A stretch of 15,745 nt of DNA, taken from Isohypsibius dastychi (taxonomy: Eukaryota > Tardigrada > Eutardigrada > Parachela > Isohypsibiidae). The stretch lies in contig JAQIWT010000725.1 of the NCBI GenBank assembly GCA_034696485.1, positions 1 to 15,745 of the forward strand. The letters are read 5' to 3'. The notes beneath the pieces were generated by a model that saw only the letters and a list, made by a program, of their open reading frames with translations, was not told where the DNA came from and made no database searches. The translations under genes were made by a program, and so were the position numbers. Of the stretch, positions 1 through 7,048 are shown one piece after another; within the stretch, counting starts at the first letter, position 1; every line of letters starts with the position of its first letter.

Positions 1-39
1 GGCTGGACTAGTGCGTAGCGAAAAATCGAAAAAATGGAT

Positions 40-432
40 TTAGCCTCCCGAAGTTTTGAACCTCGGCACACCACTGGGAGGGCTAATTAGTCGGTTTGGA
101 TGTACCACTTCAGACTCGCTGACATTTGTGACAACTACAGGGAATAGACTTTCCTCGTTTGTGACCTCATTTTCGTCCTCTGTGGTGTAACTTATGGTGA
201 GACCTCTACGGTTCACCAGACAGCCTGTGTAGGGGGAGACACAAAAATCCACGGCAATAGAAGAGCTGCTGCTTTTCAGTGAGAATTTGAGGTCTCCGTC
301 AGAATGTCGCTTTAAGGTGACTGGACGTCCCATATGATTTCTGGCGAACCCAAAAAGCTGATTTTTACATGTTTTATGGTATACTTTTCTGTGTACATCT
401 TCATTCCTTCCTGGTTTCATTGTTCTGATCAT
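40..432 (-). CDS. Hypothetical protein, probably a C-terminal exon
   Basis: I do not recognise this protein. From the ATG at 432 the frame runs 130 codons to a TAA at 42-40; a second ATG lies at 420. The frame is open a further 18 codons upstream (to about 486) without another ATG, so this may be the last exon of a longer gene. The N-terminal third is basic (motif MIRTMKPGRN, then a Lys/Arg/His-rich stretch). The middle holds a run of five serines, and the C-terminal part is acidic (TTEDENEVTNEE). No signal peptide or membrane segment is visible. The reason to take it seriously is that its central part recurs as a diverged copy at 5951-6049 whose translation keeps LKRH-D-DL and the LKSSSS run. 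The function is unknown. Confidence 0.4.
   Translation of the reverse strand: MIRTMKPGRNEDVHRKVYHKTCKNQLFGFARNHMGRPVTLKRHSDGDLKFSLKSSSSSIAVDFCVSPYTGCLVNRRGLTISYTTEDENEVTNEESLFPVVVTNVSESEVVHPNRLISPPSGVPRFKTSGG
221..315. repeat. Segment duplicated at 5951-6049 (copy A)
   Basis: This piece of the 40-432 reading frame is repeated in the same orientation about 5.7 kb away. Both copies share AGGGGGAGACACAAA, GAGCTGCTGCTTTTCAGTGA and AATGTCGCTTTA in the same order, with a few substitutions and small indels between them. Confidence 0.75.
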
Positions 433-629
433 CCTGTTTGTACTCTTGCAAATAAATCCGTAGCAGGAGAGAAGAATATCTACCAATTGCTAATTGACGT
501 GTGATTGCTCTTGACCGATAATAAATTGAGTGGTCAGCAGTCAAAGCGGAGAACGGGTCCGGACCAAACTGGCTCTCACTGACTGGTCAGCGAGAGAAAT
601 TGAATGAGGGCAGATGTAGCAATTGTTAT

Positions 630-637
630 CTCCAGAG
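630..637. repeat. 8-bp target site duplication (left)
   Basis: CTCCAGAG directly precedes the MITE starting at 638. It is repeated exactly at 1140-1147, directly after the element. An 8-bp duplication is the hAT superfamily signature. Confidence 0.85.
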
Positions 638-1139
638 CAGAGGTCTCCAATCTATTTCAGATCGCCGTCGATCTATCCGATCTAAGTACGATCTATCGAT
701 CTATTTAGATCGAAACGTAGATCAAAACGGGCAGATAGCTTAGATCATAAATTAGATCATAATTTGGGATAAATTAAATCGTTTTTTGATCAAAAATAAA
801 TCAAAATCGCTCGATTTTTGAGTTTTTTGTTACCTAATTTGGCTATTTTCGTTCATTTTCTGTAAGCCCGAACAAGCTGCATGCAGCTTGCTGTAGTGGT
901 TGGTATTTCACAATCAATCAGCCCCCAATTTAGAGCTCCAGACTCAGGGCAGAATTGTGATACTACTTTAATTTTCTGAAATTTTTAATAAAATTCTAAA
1001 TTAGTACTTAGATCGAAAAAACAGATAGATCGAATCGCTTTTTTGAAATTAGATATAGATCGTGGAGATAAATCGCTTTGAAAAAATCCGATAGATCTTA
1101 ACTTAGATCAGCCGAATTTGACATAGATGGAGACCTCTG
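638..1139. mobile_element. Non-autonomous hAT-type MITE, 502 bp
   Basis: The left end reads CAGAGGTCTCCAATCTAT. The right end, reverse-complemented, reads CAGAGGTCTCCATCTATG, so the terminal inverted repeats match for about 17 bp with one indel. The element is flanked by a perfect 8-bp duplication, CTCCAGAG. A CAG-starting terminus with 8-bp duplications is characteristic of hAT elements. The interior is AT-rich and non-coding. Both subterminal regions carry many copies of GATCTA/TAGATC and related GATCAAA/GATCGAA words, concentrated at about 660-790 and 1010-1115. In hAT elements such subterminal motifs are often transposase binding sites; that role here is inferred. No transposase is encoded, so it would need one supplied in trans. 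Confidence 0.85.
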
Positions 1140-1147
1140 CTCCAGAG
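1140..1147. repeat. 8-bp target site duplication (right)
   Basis: CTCCAGAG follows the right terminus of the MITE directly and is identical to 630-637. The perfect match suggests a fairly recent insertion. Confidence 0.85.
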
Positions 1148-1647
1148 CAAGAATTCTCTCAGTGTAAATTCATTTTAAATTCAGTTTGTGGAAGGTATTT
1201 TTGTTGCGCTACGGCAAAATGAACATTCGGTACTTGCGCGCAAAAGCCCGCGTGCGGATAAAAATTGTAAAATTTAGTAACCGAGAAAAGTGACTTTGAA
1301 ATCATAAATCAGGTTTCATGCTTCAGAAAACATCTGAAATTTAAAATTCGAATAATCGGGCCGTAAGCTTTTGTTAATTAAATTTAGCTCGCTAAAAAGA
1401 GATGTTAACCAGCGGAAAGCTGTAATTACATGAATTAAGAATGCGATCGGCGACAAAATGTTGATTTGTGACCAAATAACTGCGTGCTCGCACAAACCTC
1501 TAAAATGTTTCTGAAACTTATTGTTTCGATTATTCGATGATGTCCTCAAGATAACCTCAACATCAGCATGTCAGAAACTGAATTTTAGTTTTGGGTTAGA
1601 GCGTTTAATGAAATCGTGAACAATGGCACTCAGTTTTTTTAACTCGA
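1148..1647. other. Intergenic stretch, nothing recognised
   Basis: About 500 bp of AT-rich sequence. The only open frame of note (1316-1549, -) is 77 codons with no homology I recognise, and I treat it as chance. I see no RNA gene or repeat. Confidence 0.5.
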
Positions 1648-1995
1648 TTGTTTGACCTGCTGCTACTGATTCATTGTTCTACTGGAATAAGGCAGAATAA
1701 GACTGAATTTTACACAGAAACACGACAACGGCAGAGTCGACATTTTCGACATGTCTGCGCCGCTGACTCTGCAGTACGACTGCTGACGTCAGGCAGCTTT
1801 CCTCGCTCGCTTGGCATTTGGGACGAACTGGCTGAGGACGTCGCATTGTGGGATTCGCATTGTGGAAAACAAAGGTTTGTTCCGCCACAGAGAAGTGTCA
1901 AAGTTCGACCAACTGTGCGAACTTGGATAACCAGATATCCAAAGTTACGTCAACTACATCTGGGATCCGCAGGATCTGCCGAAAAGTCGAAATGA
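1648..1995 (+). CDS. Unrecognised ORF, doubtful exon
   Basis: This is an open frame of about 115 codons ending in TGA at 1993-1995 with no ATG at its start (the first codon is TTG), so as it stands it could only be an exon. The C-terminal part (TWITRYPKLRQLHLG) has a leucine spacing that loosely resembles one leucine-rich repeat, as found in many F-box proteins, but a single match is weak evidence. A perfect CRE-like palindrome TGACGTCA lies inside at 1784-1791. It may belong with the coding-like sequence at 2074-2722, but I could not find a clean splice joining them. It could also be chance. Confidence 0.2.
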   Translation: MFDLLLLIHCSTGIRQNKTEFYTETRQRQSRHFRHVCAADSAVRLLTSGSFPRSLGIWDELAEDVALWDSHCGKQRFVPPQRSVKVRPTVRTWITRYPKLRQLHLGSAGSAEKSK

Positions 1996-2073
1996 GCATC
2001 TGATTCATCCTGATCGCACTACGGCATGCCATCCGTTGTTCTGCGGCCTTTCTTCGTGAAATCTGAAATTTCC

Positions 2074-2722
2074 AGATTCAAAACCAGCAGAGAAATGTTA
2101 CAAACCACGAACATGAGCAGTTTCTGTTCATCGACAGGCTGACAATCGAAGTGATTTCTGAAGTCTCGTTAAATTATCGATACTTGCCCCTGGACCCCAA
2201 CTTGATCCATGTGATTCGTGAACTACTGGTAATCCTCGAACCAAATACGACTGCGCTAACCAGGTTCTTCAGAGAGTTTGGTACGGGTATTGTAGTGAAA
2301 GTTTGCTGGGCGATTTCCGTATCGAACGCACTGCTCTGAGCGCAACTGACTTATTTAATTTGCTGATTGAATCCAGCACGCTGGGCACAGCGGATACCCA
2401 ATATGGATCCTATAGGACATTCCAAATTCACGTCATGCAAGCTATTATGGAAAACCGGTCACAGTCGATTGACCAACGGGCCGTCATCCCTCGCCAGAAA
2501 ACGATCGTTCATCTTTCGACCAAAAGCATCCCATACTTTGTCAGTGTGGAGCGACTCCCAAACACTGAAAACAATGAAACGTGTGAGCCCCTTCAAACAG
2601 CTGTGAACTTCAAACGTCTCCAAAAAAACATGGAGGAAGGGCTGGAAGAATTCAGAATTCAACGACTTCGACTACTACAGAATCGGTTGATGCAGATGTC
2701 AGAACCGACTGAGAACATCTGA
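2074..2722 (+). pseudogene. Unrecognised coding sequence with a probable frameshift
   Basis: Two overlapping frames read like one protein. From a possible acceptor (ATTTCCAG, ending about 2073) one frame encodes QFLFIDRLTIEVISEV followed by YLPLDPNLIHVIRELL. Around 2222-2235 the good reading moves to another frame (PRTKYDCANQVLQRVWYGY) and continues to TGA at 2720-2722. The C-terminal 35 residues are rich in Leu, Glu, Lys and Arg (FKRLQKNMEEGLEEFRIQRL) and look like an amphipathic or coiled-coil helix. No ATG begins the downstream frame and no 40-bp-plus intron separates the halves, so I infer a one-base frameshift. The alternative is an upstream exon missed by eye. I do not recognise the family. 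Confidence 0.35.
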
Positions 2723-2743
2723 CCCGTTGGAACGTATGGAATA

Positions 2744-3046
2744 ATGGAAGCCAAAGCGGGATGTCCAGTGGGGGAGTGGCATAAGGGTGCCCGTTATCAA
2801 GAGCTCGAAGACACTATCCTAATGCACCTGAACTTCAATGGTTTTAGGACTCAAACAAGGAGTACGAGGAATTCGAATGGTGAGATTCTGCTTGAAAACA
2901 AAACTATTCGCTTTAAACGAGTCGGAATGGCCTGCTGGTTCGTATTTTCTATTCAAGAGTATGATTGCCCACGTGGTTTCTCTGCAAGTCATGTTGACAT
3001 GGATGATGAAAATATTCGTTATCGGAATGCTGCATCTGGGACTTAG
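2744..3046 (+). CDS. Small hypothetical ORF
   Basis: ATG at 2744 opens a 100-residue frame ending in TAG. It is hydrophilic (KGARYQELEDTILMHLNF, later ENKTIRFKRVGMACWFVF) with no recognised domain. It starts 21 bp after the stop of the preceding coding-like sequence. A second + frame through the same DNA (2838-3239) is strongly hydrophobic (MMKIFVIGMLHLGLSRM, then TLWVIILYSEFFLAVSF) and could instead encode membrane segments. At most one frame is likely real and I cannot decide between them. A GT donor-like site (AATG/GTGAGA) at about 2879 might end an exon. Confidence 0.2.
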   Translation: MEAKAGCPVGEWHKGARYQELEDTILMHLNFNGFRTQTRSTRNSNGEILLENKTIRFKRVGMACWFVFSIQEYDCPRGFSASHVDMDDENIRYRNAASGT

Positions 3047-3659
3047 CCGGATGGATCGCACACTGTGGGTCATCATCCTCTACAGTGAATTCTTTTTAGC
3101 CGTTTCGTTTACGAAATGGTTACTATTGCAGTCAAATGTTTCCTTATCTTTCTTCACATGGAGAATCCGGCCTGCGTCCTTCATTTACAATCTCTTAAAT
3201 TTCAGAAACATTTTGATGAATAGAGAGTGGGTTGGCTGATGTTTATCACGCTGAATGAGCGTAGGCATACATAATCAGAATCATTTCTAATCAGAATCAT
3301 CTCTTCACTCGGCTCAAGACTGGAGAGACAGAAAAGCATCGCCTCGGGGCTTTGAATTGTCTCGAAGGTTTTGCAACTCAACACTGCAATTCAGTCGTTT
3401 CATTTTCAGCTTTCTGCTTTTCCTCCAGACTTCCCCGCTCTTACTTTGGATTACTCTCCTTCCCATCCTGATGATTTATTTGCTTCATGTTTCCACTACG
3501 CTCTAAACCAGCTCTCTTGCTTCGTTTGCTGGAAGGGTTTTAGTTGCTTAACTTTGGATTACTCGCATTTTTTATTCCGTGGCGTAGAACAACACACTCA
3601 TGTGGACAAACTTCTGATGCTTTCTTCTTGCTGACGACGGGTTTCCCTTTCTTCTCAGC

Positions 3660-3879
3660 TCGTAGTCAACCAGTCCACTTGTTACCGGTCCAACAATTGA
3701 CAGGTTCAATCCGTTTGGGTGGCGTCGTAATACGCGGCATATTTCCGAAAAAAATTGACCTGCTGAAGAACATCAACAGATCGATGTCACGCTATCGCGC
3801 GTACCGATACGATTCTCAGGCAAATAACCAACTAATCAACCCAATCAGTCTTACTGATATCATTTTAAAAACATTATAA
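3660..3879 (+). CDS. Possible terminal exon, basic C-terminal tail
   Basis: A strong acceptor (CCCTTTCTTCTCAG) ends at about 3659. The frame after it stays open to TAA at 3877-3879 and reads like protein: RSQPVHLLPVQQLTGSIR, then GIFPKKIDLLKNINRSMSRY. The encoded tail is basic and polar. The stretch upstream (about 3390-3600) has a second acceptor-like CATTTTCAG and hydrophobic potential in one frame. The whole may be the 3' end of a membrane-protein gene or a relic of one, but I found no consistent upstream exon chain. It is not recognised. Confidence 0.25.
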
Positions 3880-3935
3880 TAACTTTATGGAAACGGCGAC
3901 CCAGTTGGCGAATAAGGAAATTGAAAATTTCAGAG

Positions 3936-4253
3936 ATGAGCCAAGTGAAATCGCTAAATCACAAAATGGCCCGATCTGAAGCTCTTTTTCACTTCATCTT
4001 GTTTGCGATCGACCAGGTCAAACACATGTCAAGCCGCATCATTCATTTCGGCACCCGCTTCGAGGCAGCTGGTGACATTGGAATTATAAATTACGTGCTC
4101 GGTCACATAACATCAGCGCTGGATACTGCGTGCGAGCTTTCAGAAAAGCAACGTCGTACATTGGTTCTGTTGTCCGATACTCCAAAAATTATTATAATGA
4201 CGTTGATTTCAACCAGTAGGATAAGACCAATTGAAAAAAGACCAGCGGGATGA
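3936..4253 (+). CDS. Small hypothetical protein
   Basis: The ATG at 3936 lies just after an acceptor-like AATTTCAG (ending 3933) and opens a 105-residue frame ending in TGA at 4251-4253. The first 80 residues look protein-like, with alternating helical segments (EALFHFILFAIDQVKHM, later GIINYVLGHITSALD and SEKQRRTLVLLSD). The last 20 residues fall in a degenerate direct repeat of AAGACCA/GAGACCAGT words (about 4210-4270), so the true C-terminus may differ or be truncated. No family is recognised. It may be an exon of a longer gene. Confidence 0.35.
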   Translation: MSQVKSLNHKMARSEALFHFILFAIDQVKHMSSRIIHFGTRFEAAGDIGIINYVLGHITSALDTACELSEKQRRTLVLLSDTPKIIIMTLISTSRIRPIEKRPAG

Positions 4254-4297
4254 GACCAGTAAGATAGGAAGTTTTTTTTAAGAATTCTGTAGACTCA

Positions 4298-4632
4298 CAA
4301 GCAAACCTCGGGAACCCGCACGTTCGAAAAAAATAACTAAAGAGTGCAAAAGATAGGGTTTTTTTCGCTGATAATTAGCTTACCGATCACTCGGTTGATT
4401 TCAGGCGCTGGAGCGGACTTGGCATTTGCACGACTTCGAATAGCACAGTTTAGAGTGCGTTAGCCCCGCCAGTTTACGTTGGTAAACCCCGAGTCCTTTC
4501 TTCCCTTTTTTGCCCGCTCCAGCGCCCGAAATCAACCGAGTGATCGGTAAGCTAATTATCAGCGCAAAAAATCCAATCTTTTGCACTGTTTGGTTATTTT
4601 CTTCGAACGTGCGGGTTCCCGAGGTTTGCTTG
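4298..4632. repeat. Foldback element: 119-bp inverted arms, 97-bp loop
   Basis: The left arm 4298-4416 and right arm 4514-4632 are reverse complements over 119 bp with about eight mismatches. The outer ends share CAAGCAAACCTCGGGAACCC and the inner ends share CGCTGGAGCGG. Weaker similarity extends about 10 bp outward (CTGTAGACTCA versus CTCTACATACTGA). The loop 4417-4513 is unrelated to the arms. No coding frame of note and no clear target duplication is seen. This fits a foldback or MITE-like transposon or a local inverted duplication. If transcribed it would form a long near-perfect hairpin RNA. Confidence 0.9.
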
Positions 4633-5164
4633 TCAGTATGTAGAGTCGTAATGGCTTGCCGAATTGATGTTGTGATTTTGGTGAAGAATCAAGGTTCTGA
4701 GCTTGTGAGCCCTGGGTTGCTATGATGATTCTGAGCTTAGGATTGCCCGACTATATTTCTTCAATCGAGAGCATGCGTAGGGTGGTTCTTTATCTGGTCG
4801 CCTTCATAAATAACCGAATATGATATTCTGAGCTCGTGATCCAGAGGAAGTGAAAGAACGGTTCTATTGTGAATATCTCGATGATGTTCGATTGATTCTG
4901 TGCTTGCGTAGCTATCCTTATTTCTGTCCCTTGTTGCTGCTTGAGTATCATGTCTGAAGGTGACTTATGGACTTCGATATTTTCCAGTTTTCTGGGTGTC
5001 CACTGCTTTACCTTTACCCGTTTGATCATCATTCTGAGGGAACTACCAAGAAAATGCTTAGGGCGTTTTTATGTCAATCGTATAAAGTGCATAGCCTTAT
5101 CAAACCTTAGATAGGAGCGGAATACAAAATAGTTTTTCTTTAGCCTCTTCGCAGTTTCTGTTAA
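4633..5164. other. Intergenic stretch, no gene recognised
   Basis: About 530 bp between the foldback element and the receptor relic. The words TTCTGAGCTTG, TTCTGAGCTTA and TTCTGAGCTCG recur at about 4694, 4730 and 4827, a loose short repeat. The minus-strand frame at 4790-5032 (80 codons) has no recognisable features. Confidence 0.45.
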
Positions 5165-5670
5165 ATGTCAGCCACGTTTTCGTTCTTAGCGTTCCTGACC
5201 TTACTAGCTTCGACACTTGGACAGCAGAACAGCAGCACGAACCTTAGAGTGGTCACGGTCGCGATAAGAACCGTCCAGAAAATAACCACGATTTAAGTTC
5301 CAACAAGTCATCCACTTTGTTCTTCAGAATGACCCTTAAGTCGTGTCTGGCGTAGACGGGCAACTCAGCGGATTAATCATTGATCTGCCCAATCTAATCG
5401 CTCCAATCGCCGGATTTATATGGTTTCCCTCAATCCAATGGCAAATGGAACGGGCTTGTTGGTAGCCTTATTGATGGGGTTAGTCAGGTTCACAACTAGT
5501 TTGTATGAAGTCGTCCAGTAAATGAGTTGTTTTTTAGTCCGCCGACATCGCCGCTGCAGATATGTGCATCACATCAGCTCGCGAGGCCGTTATCGACTTC
5601 GTATTACCTTATGTACAAAGCAACACAAGGGGACTCAGGACTGCTAACCTGGCACTTGCCGTACCTTTGG
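5165..5670 (+). pseudogene. Ionotropic glutamate receptor relic (N-terminal / S1 ligand-binding part)
   Basis: ATG at 5165 opens a 43-residue frame with a clear signal peptide (MSATFSFLAFLTLLASTLG, then QQNSS) and LRVVTV, the usual entry to the S1 ligand-binding lobe. Coding then continues in other frames. HFVLQNDP (5313-5336) is followed by an in-frame TAA at 5337-5339, then GVDGQLSGLIIDL and NLIAPIAGF. A second frame change near 5430-5437 leads to NGKWNGLVGSLIDG, a hallmark of the family. A canonical 50-bp intron (5488-5537, TTTTTTAG acceptor) joins in phase to SADIAAADMCITSAREAVID, the conserved ADIA...T..RE..IDF block. The exon ends at a good donor (TTTGG/GTGAGT, 5670/5671). The stop and two frame changes mark it as broken, and no membrane segments M1-M3 were found downstream. 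The similarity is strong; whether sequencing error explains the breaks cannot be judged here. Confidence 0.8.
5488..5537 (+). other. 50-bp intron inside the receptor relic
   Basis: CAG/GTTCAC donor and GTTGTTTTTTAG/TCC acceptor. Removing it keeps the frame between LIDGVSQ and SADIAAAD, so the relic derives from a spliced gene copy, not a processed retrocopy. Confidence 0.7.
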
Positions 5671-5950
5671 GTGAGTTTAGGAGTCAATAGTTGCTGCACT
5701 TGTCAAAATCCTTCTTAACTAGGATCTTCTATGCTGAGACGGATATCTGTTCAATGGTTGAAATCCATGAGTCTGAAAAGCTTTTGAAACTGCTTTTAAG
5801 ATACCCCTTTTAAACCGTAACTATTCAAAAGGTTGCGAGTAACAACTTAGCAAGATGGGATGTACCGATAAAAATAAGTTGCATCTCATGCGACGTCTTT
5901 CTGGCAAAACAGAACAAGTGCAAACCAGTGAGCAATATGATCGCCGCAAT

Positions 5951-6049
5951 CACCAGACTGCCTGAGGAGGGGGAGACACAAATCCACGACGATAGTCGAG
6001 CTGCTGCTTTTCAGTGATGAACTGAGGTCTTCGTCAAAATGTCGCTTTA
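5951..6049. repeat. Diverged copy B of 221-315
   Basis: About 95 bp aligns with 221-315 in the same orientation with small indels. Read on -, it still gives LKRH, then LKSSSS and VVDL, matching the 40-432 protein, but the frame then shifts and nothing longer survives. It is best read as a fragment of a second gene copy. Confidence 0.75.
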
Positions 6050-6209
6050 GTACTTCTAGAAGGTTAGACGAAGTATGTTTACAACAGAGAACCCTCAGAA
6101 TATTGATAACTAACCAACGTAGTTTTCTCCACCTAGAATCATTCTCAGTTAGGTGAAAGTAGAAAACTTCATAAGCTGGTCTTAAACTTTCCTAGTTTTT
6201 TGTATTTGA

Positions 6210-6217
6210 TGACGTCA
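6210..6217. promoter_or_regulatory. CRE-like palindrome TGACGTCA
   Basis: A perfect 8-bp CREB/ATF consensus site about 60 bp upstream of the ATG at 6273. A second perfect copy is at 1784-1791. The match is exact, but an 8-mer can occur by chance; function is inferred. Confidence 0.3.
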
Positions 6218-6272
6218 CAAATAAAGTTTAGGTCTTTCACAACTCGCCCACCGATAATTTTCGCATAATCCC

Positions 6273-6728
6273 ATGGTCGAACGTCAAATCCCAGCGTCAA
6301 ACTTTTTCGATCAGTTCAATGCAACATTTGTGCAGTTTGAACTTGGACATTCTCATTGCACACACACGATCAGCCACAAGAGCAAACGACAAATCAACGC
6401 CTTGGCTGAGGTAGATCAGCCATTTATTCACTACATTAGAACAATCTCATCTCGAACAAACGAAGACGAATGAACTTTTTCCAGCCTGTTACATGTTTCT
6501 TTGTTGACAATCTCAGATCTGACGATGACGTTTGGGTAAGTGATGGCAGTGTTGAGTTGTCTGGTCGATTTCCAGATTTTATCACATCTGTCCGGTCTGG
6601 AACAGATTCTATGAATCGAATTCCCCCATTCTGCTGTACACCAGATTTGTCGGTCATTAATTCTTTTCCATGCTTCCGTGGAAACTGCTCGTAGGCATCT
6701 AAAGTCAATGTTCGCCATGGACGAATAA
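6273..6728 (+). pseudogene. Two-intron gene with an in-frame TGA
   Basis: ATG at 6273 (context CCC ATG G) begins a 46-codon exon to 6410. Introns 6411-6484 (GAG/GTAGAT to TTTTTCCAG) and 6536-6575 (TTTGG/GTAAGTG to TTTCCAG, only 40 bp) are both phase 0. The spliced reading gives VDNLRSDDDVW followed by ILSHLSGLEQIL, then TGA at 6612-6614. The same frame continues with convincing protein (IEFPHSAVHQICRSLILF, then ETARRHLKSMFAMDE) for 37 codons to TAA at 6726-6728, which overlaps an AATAAA. The Leu spacing (ILSHLSGLEQIL) resembles a leucine-rich repeat, and the position 320 bp upstream of an F-box gene suggests a broken paralogue; both points are inference. Opposite-strand frames here are open too, but the + splice signals fit better. 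It could be read through, but a nonsense-disabled gene is simpler. Confidence 0.5.
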
Positions 6729-7048
6729 AATTAGGCACCACACTTTCGTGTCCAGACTGAGAGAAAAGATCACTGGGTAGAGTTAATCCGTACACAAGTT
6801 AGGTGGTAGCTTGCCTAGCTGTGTCTGCTTTTTATGGATACATGGCAGGAGAATTTGGTGTAGGAGTGACAAGCAAGCTGTTTACAATTTACATTCAGTT
6901 GCCGCCCTGATTCATGAGCAAGCTTGGCCAAACAGTTCTAATTATAGCACACGTGGTTGCAATGTTTAATTCTGTCGTGAATCTCTTTCATGATGGTTAT
7001 ATGAAGCGGTTGTAAGGCGCAGATATTCAGGAGAGGTTATTAGTTAAA
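6729..7048. promoter_or_regulatory. Upstream region of the F-box gene
   Basis: About 320 bp without a supported frame. Just before the F-box ATG is TATTCAG/GAGAGG (ending 7030), which looks like a 3' splice site. It could be a 5'UTR intron acceptor or a trans-splice site. No TATA box is obvious. Confidence 0.3.

Larger units (their letters stand above)
5671..6272. other. Intergenic stretch with a duplicated fragment and CRE-like site
   Basis: No receptor coding was found after the donor at 5671. The stretch contains the diverged copy of the first ORF (5951-6049), an imperfect inverted repeat at about 6121-6168 (AGTTTTCT...AGAAAACT), the palindrome TGACGTCA at 6210-6217 and an AATAAA at 6220-6225. 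No gene is seen. Confidence 0.5.

Noticed and set aside
2838-3239. Multi-pass membrane protein or chemoreceptor
   Set aside because: The frame is hydrophobic, but there is no receptor motif and no exon chain, and a hydrophilic ATG frame overlaps it. It cannot be told from chance by eye.
3690-3725. Possible tRNA T-arm (GGTTCAATCC)
   Set aside because: The flanking 5-bp stem does not pair and there is no acceptor stem, D-arm or anticodon arm upstream. It also lies in a coding-like exon.
4790-5032. 80-codon - frame
   Set aside because: No recognised motif, no splice sites and no second line of support.
6436-6795. 119-codon - frame opposite the 6273-6728 relic
   Set aside because: It starts at GTG with no ATG context. 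The + strand has two matching splice pairs and a better protein, so the - frame is probably a shadow, though not fully excluded.
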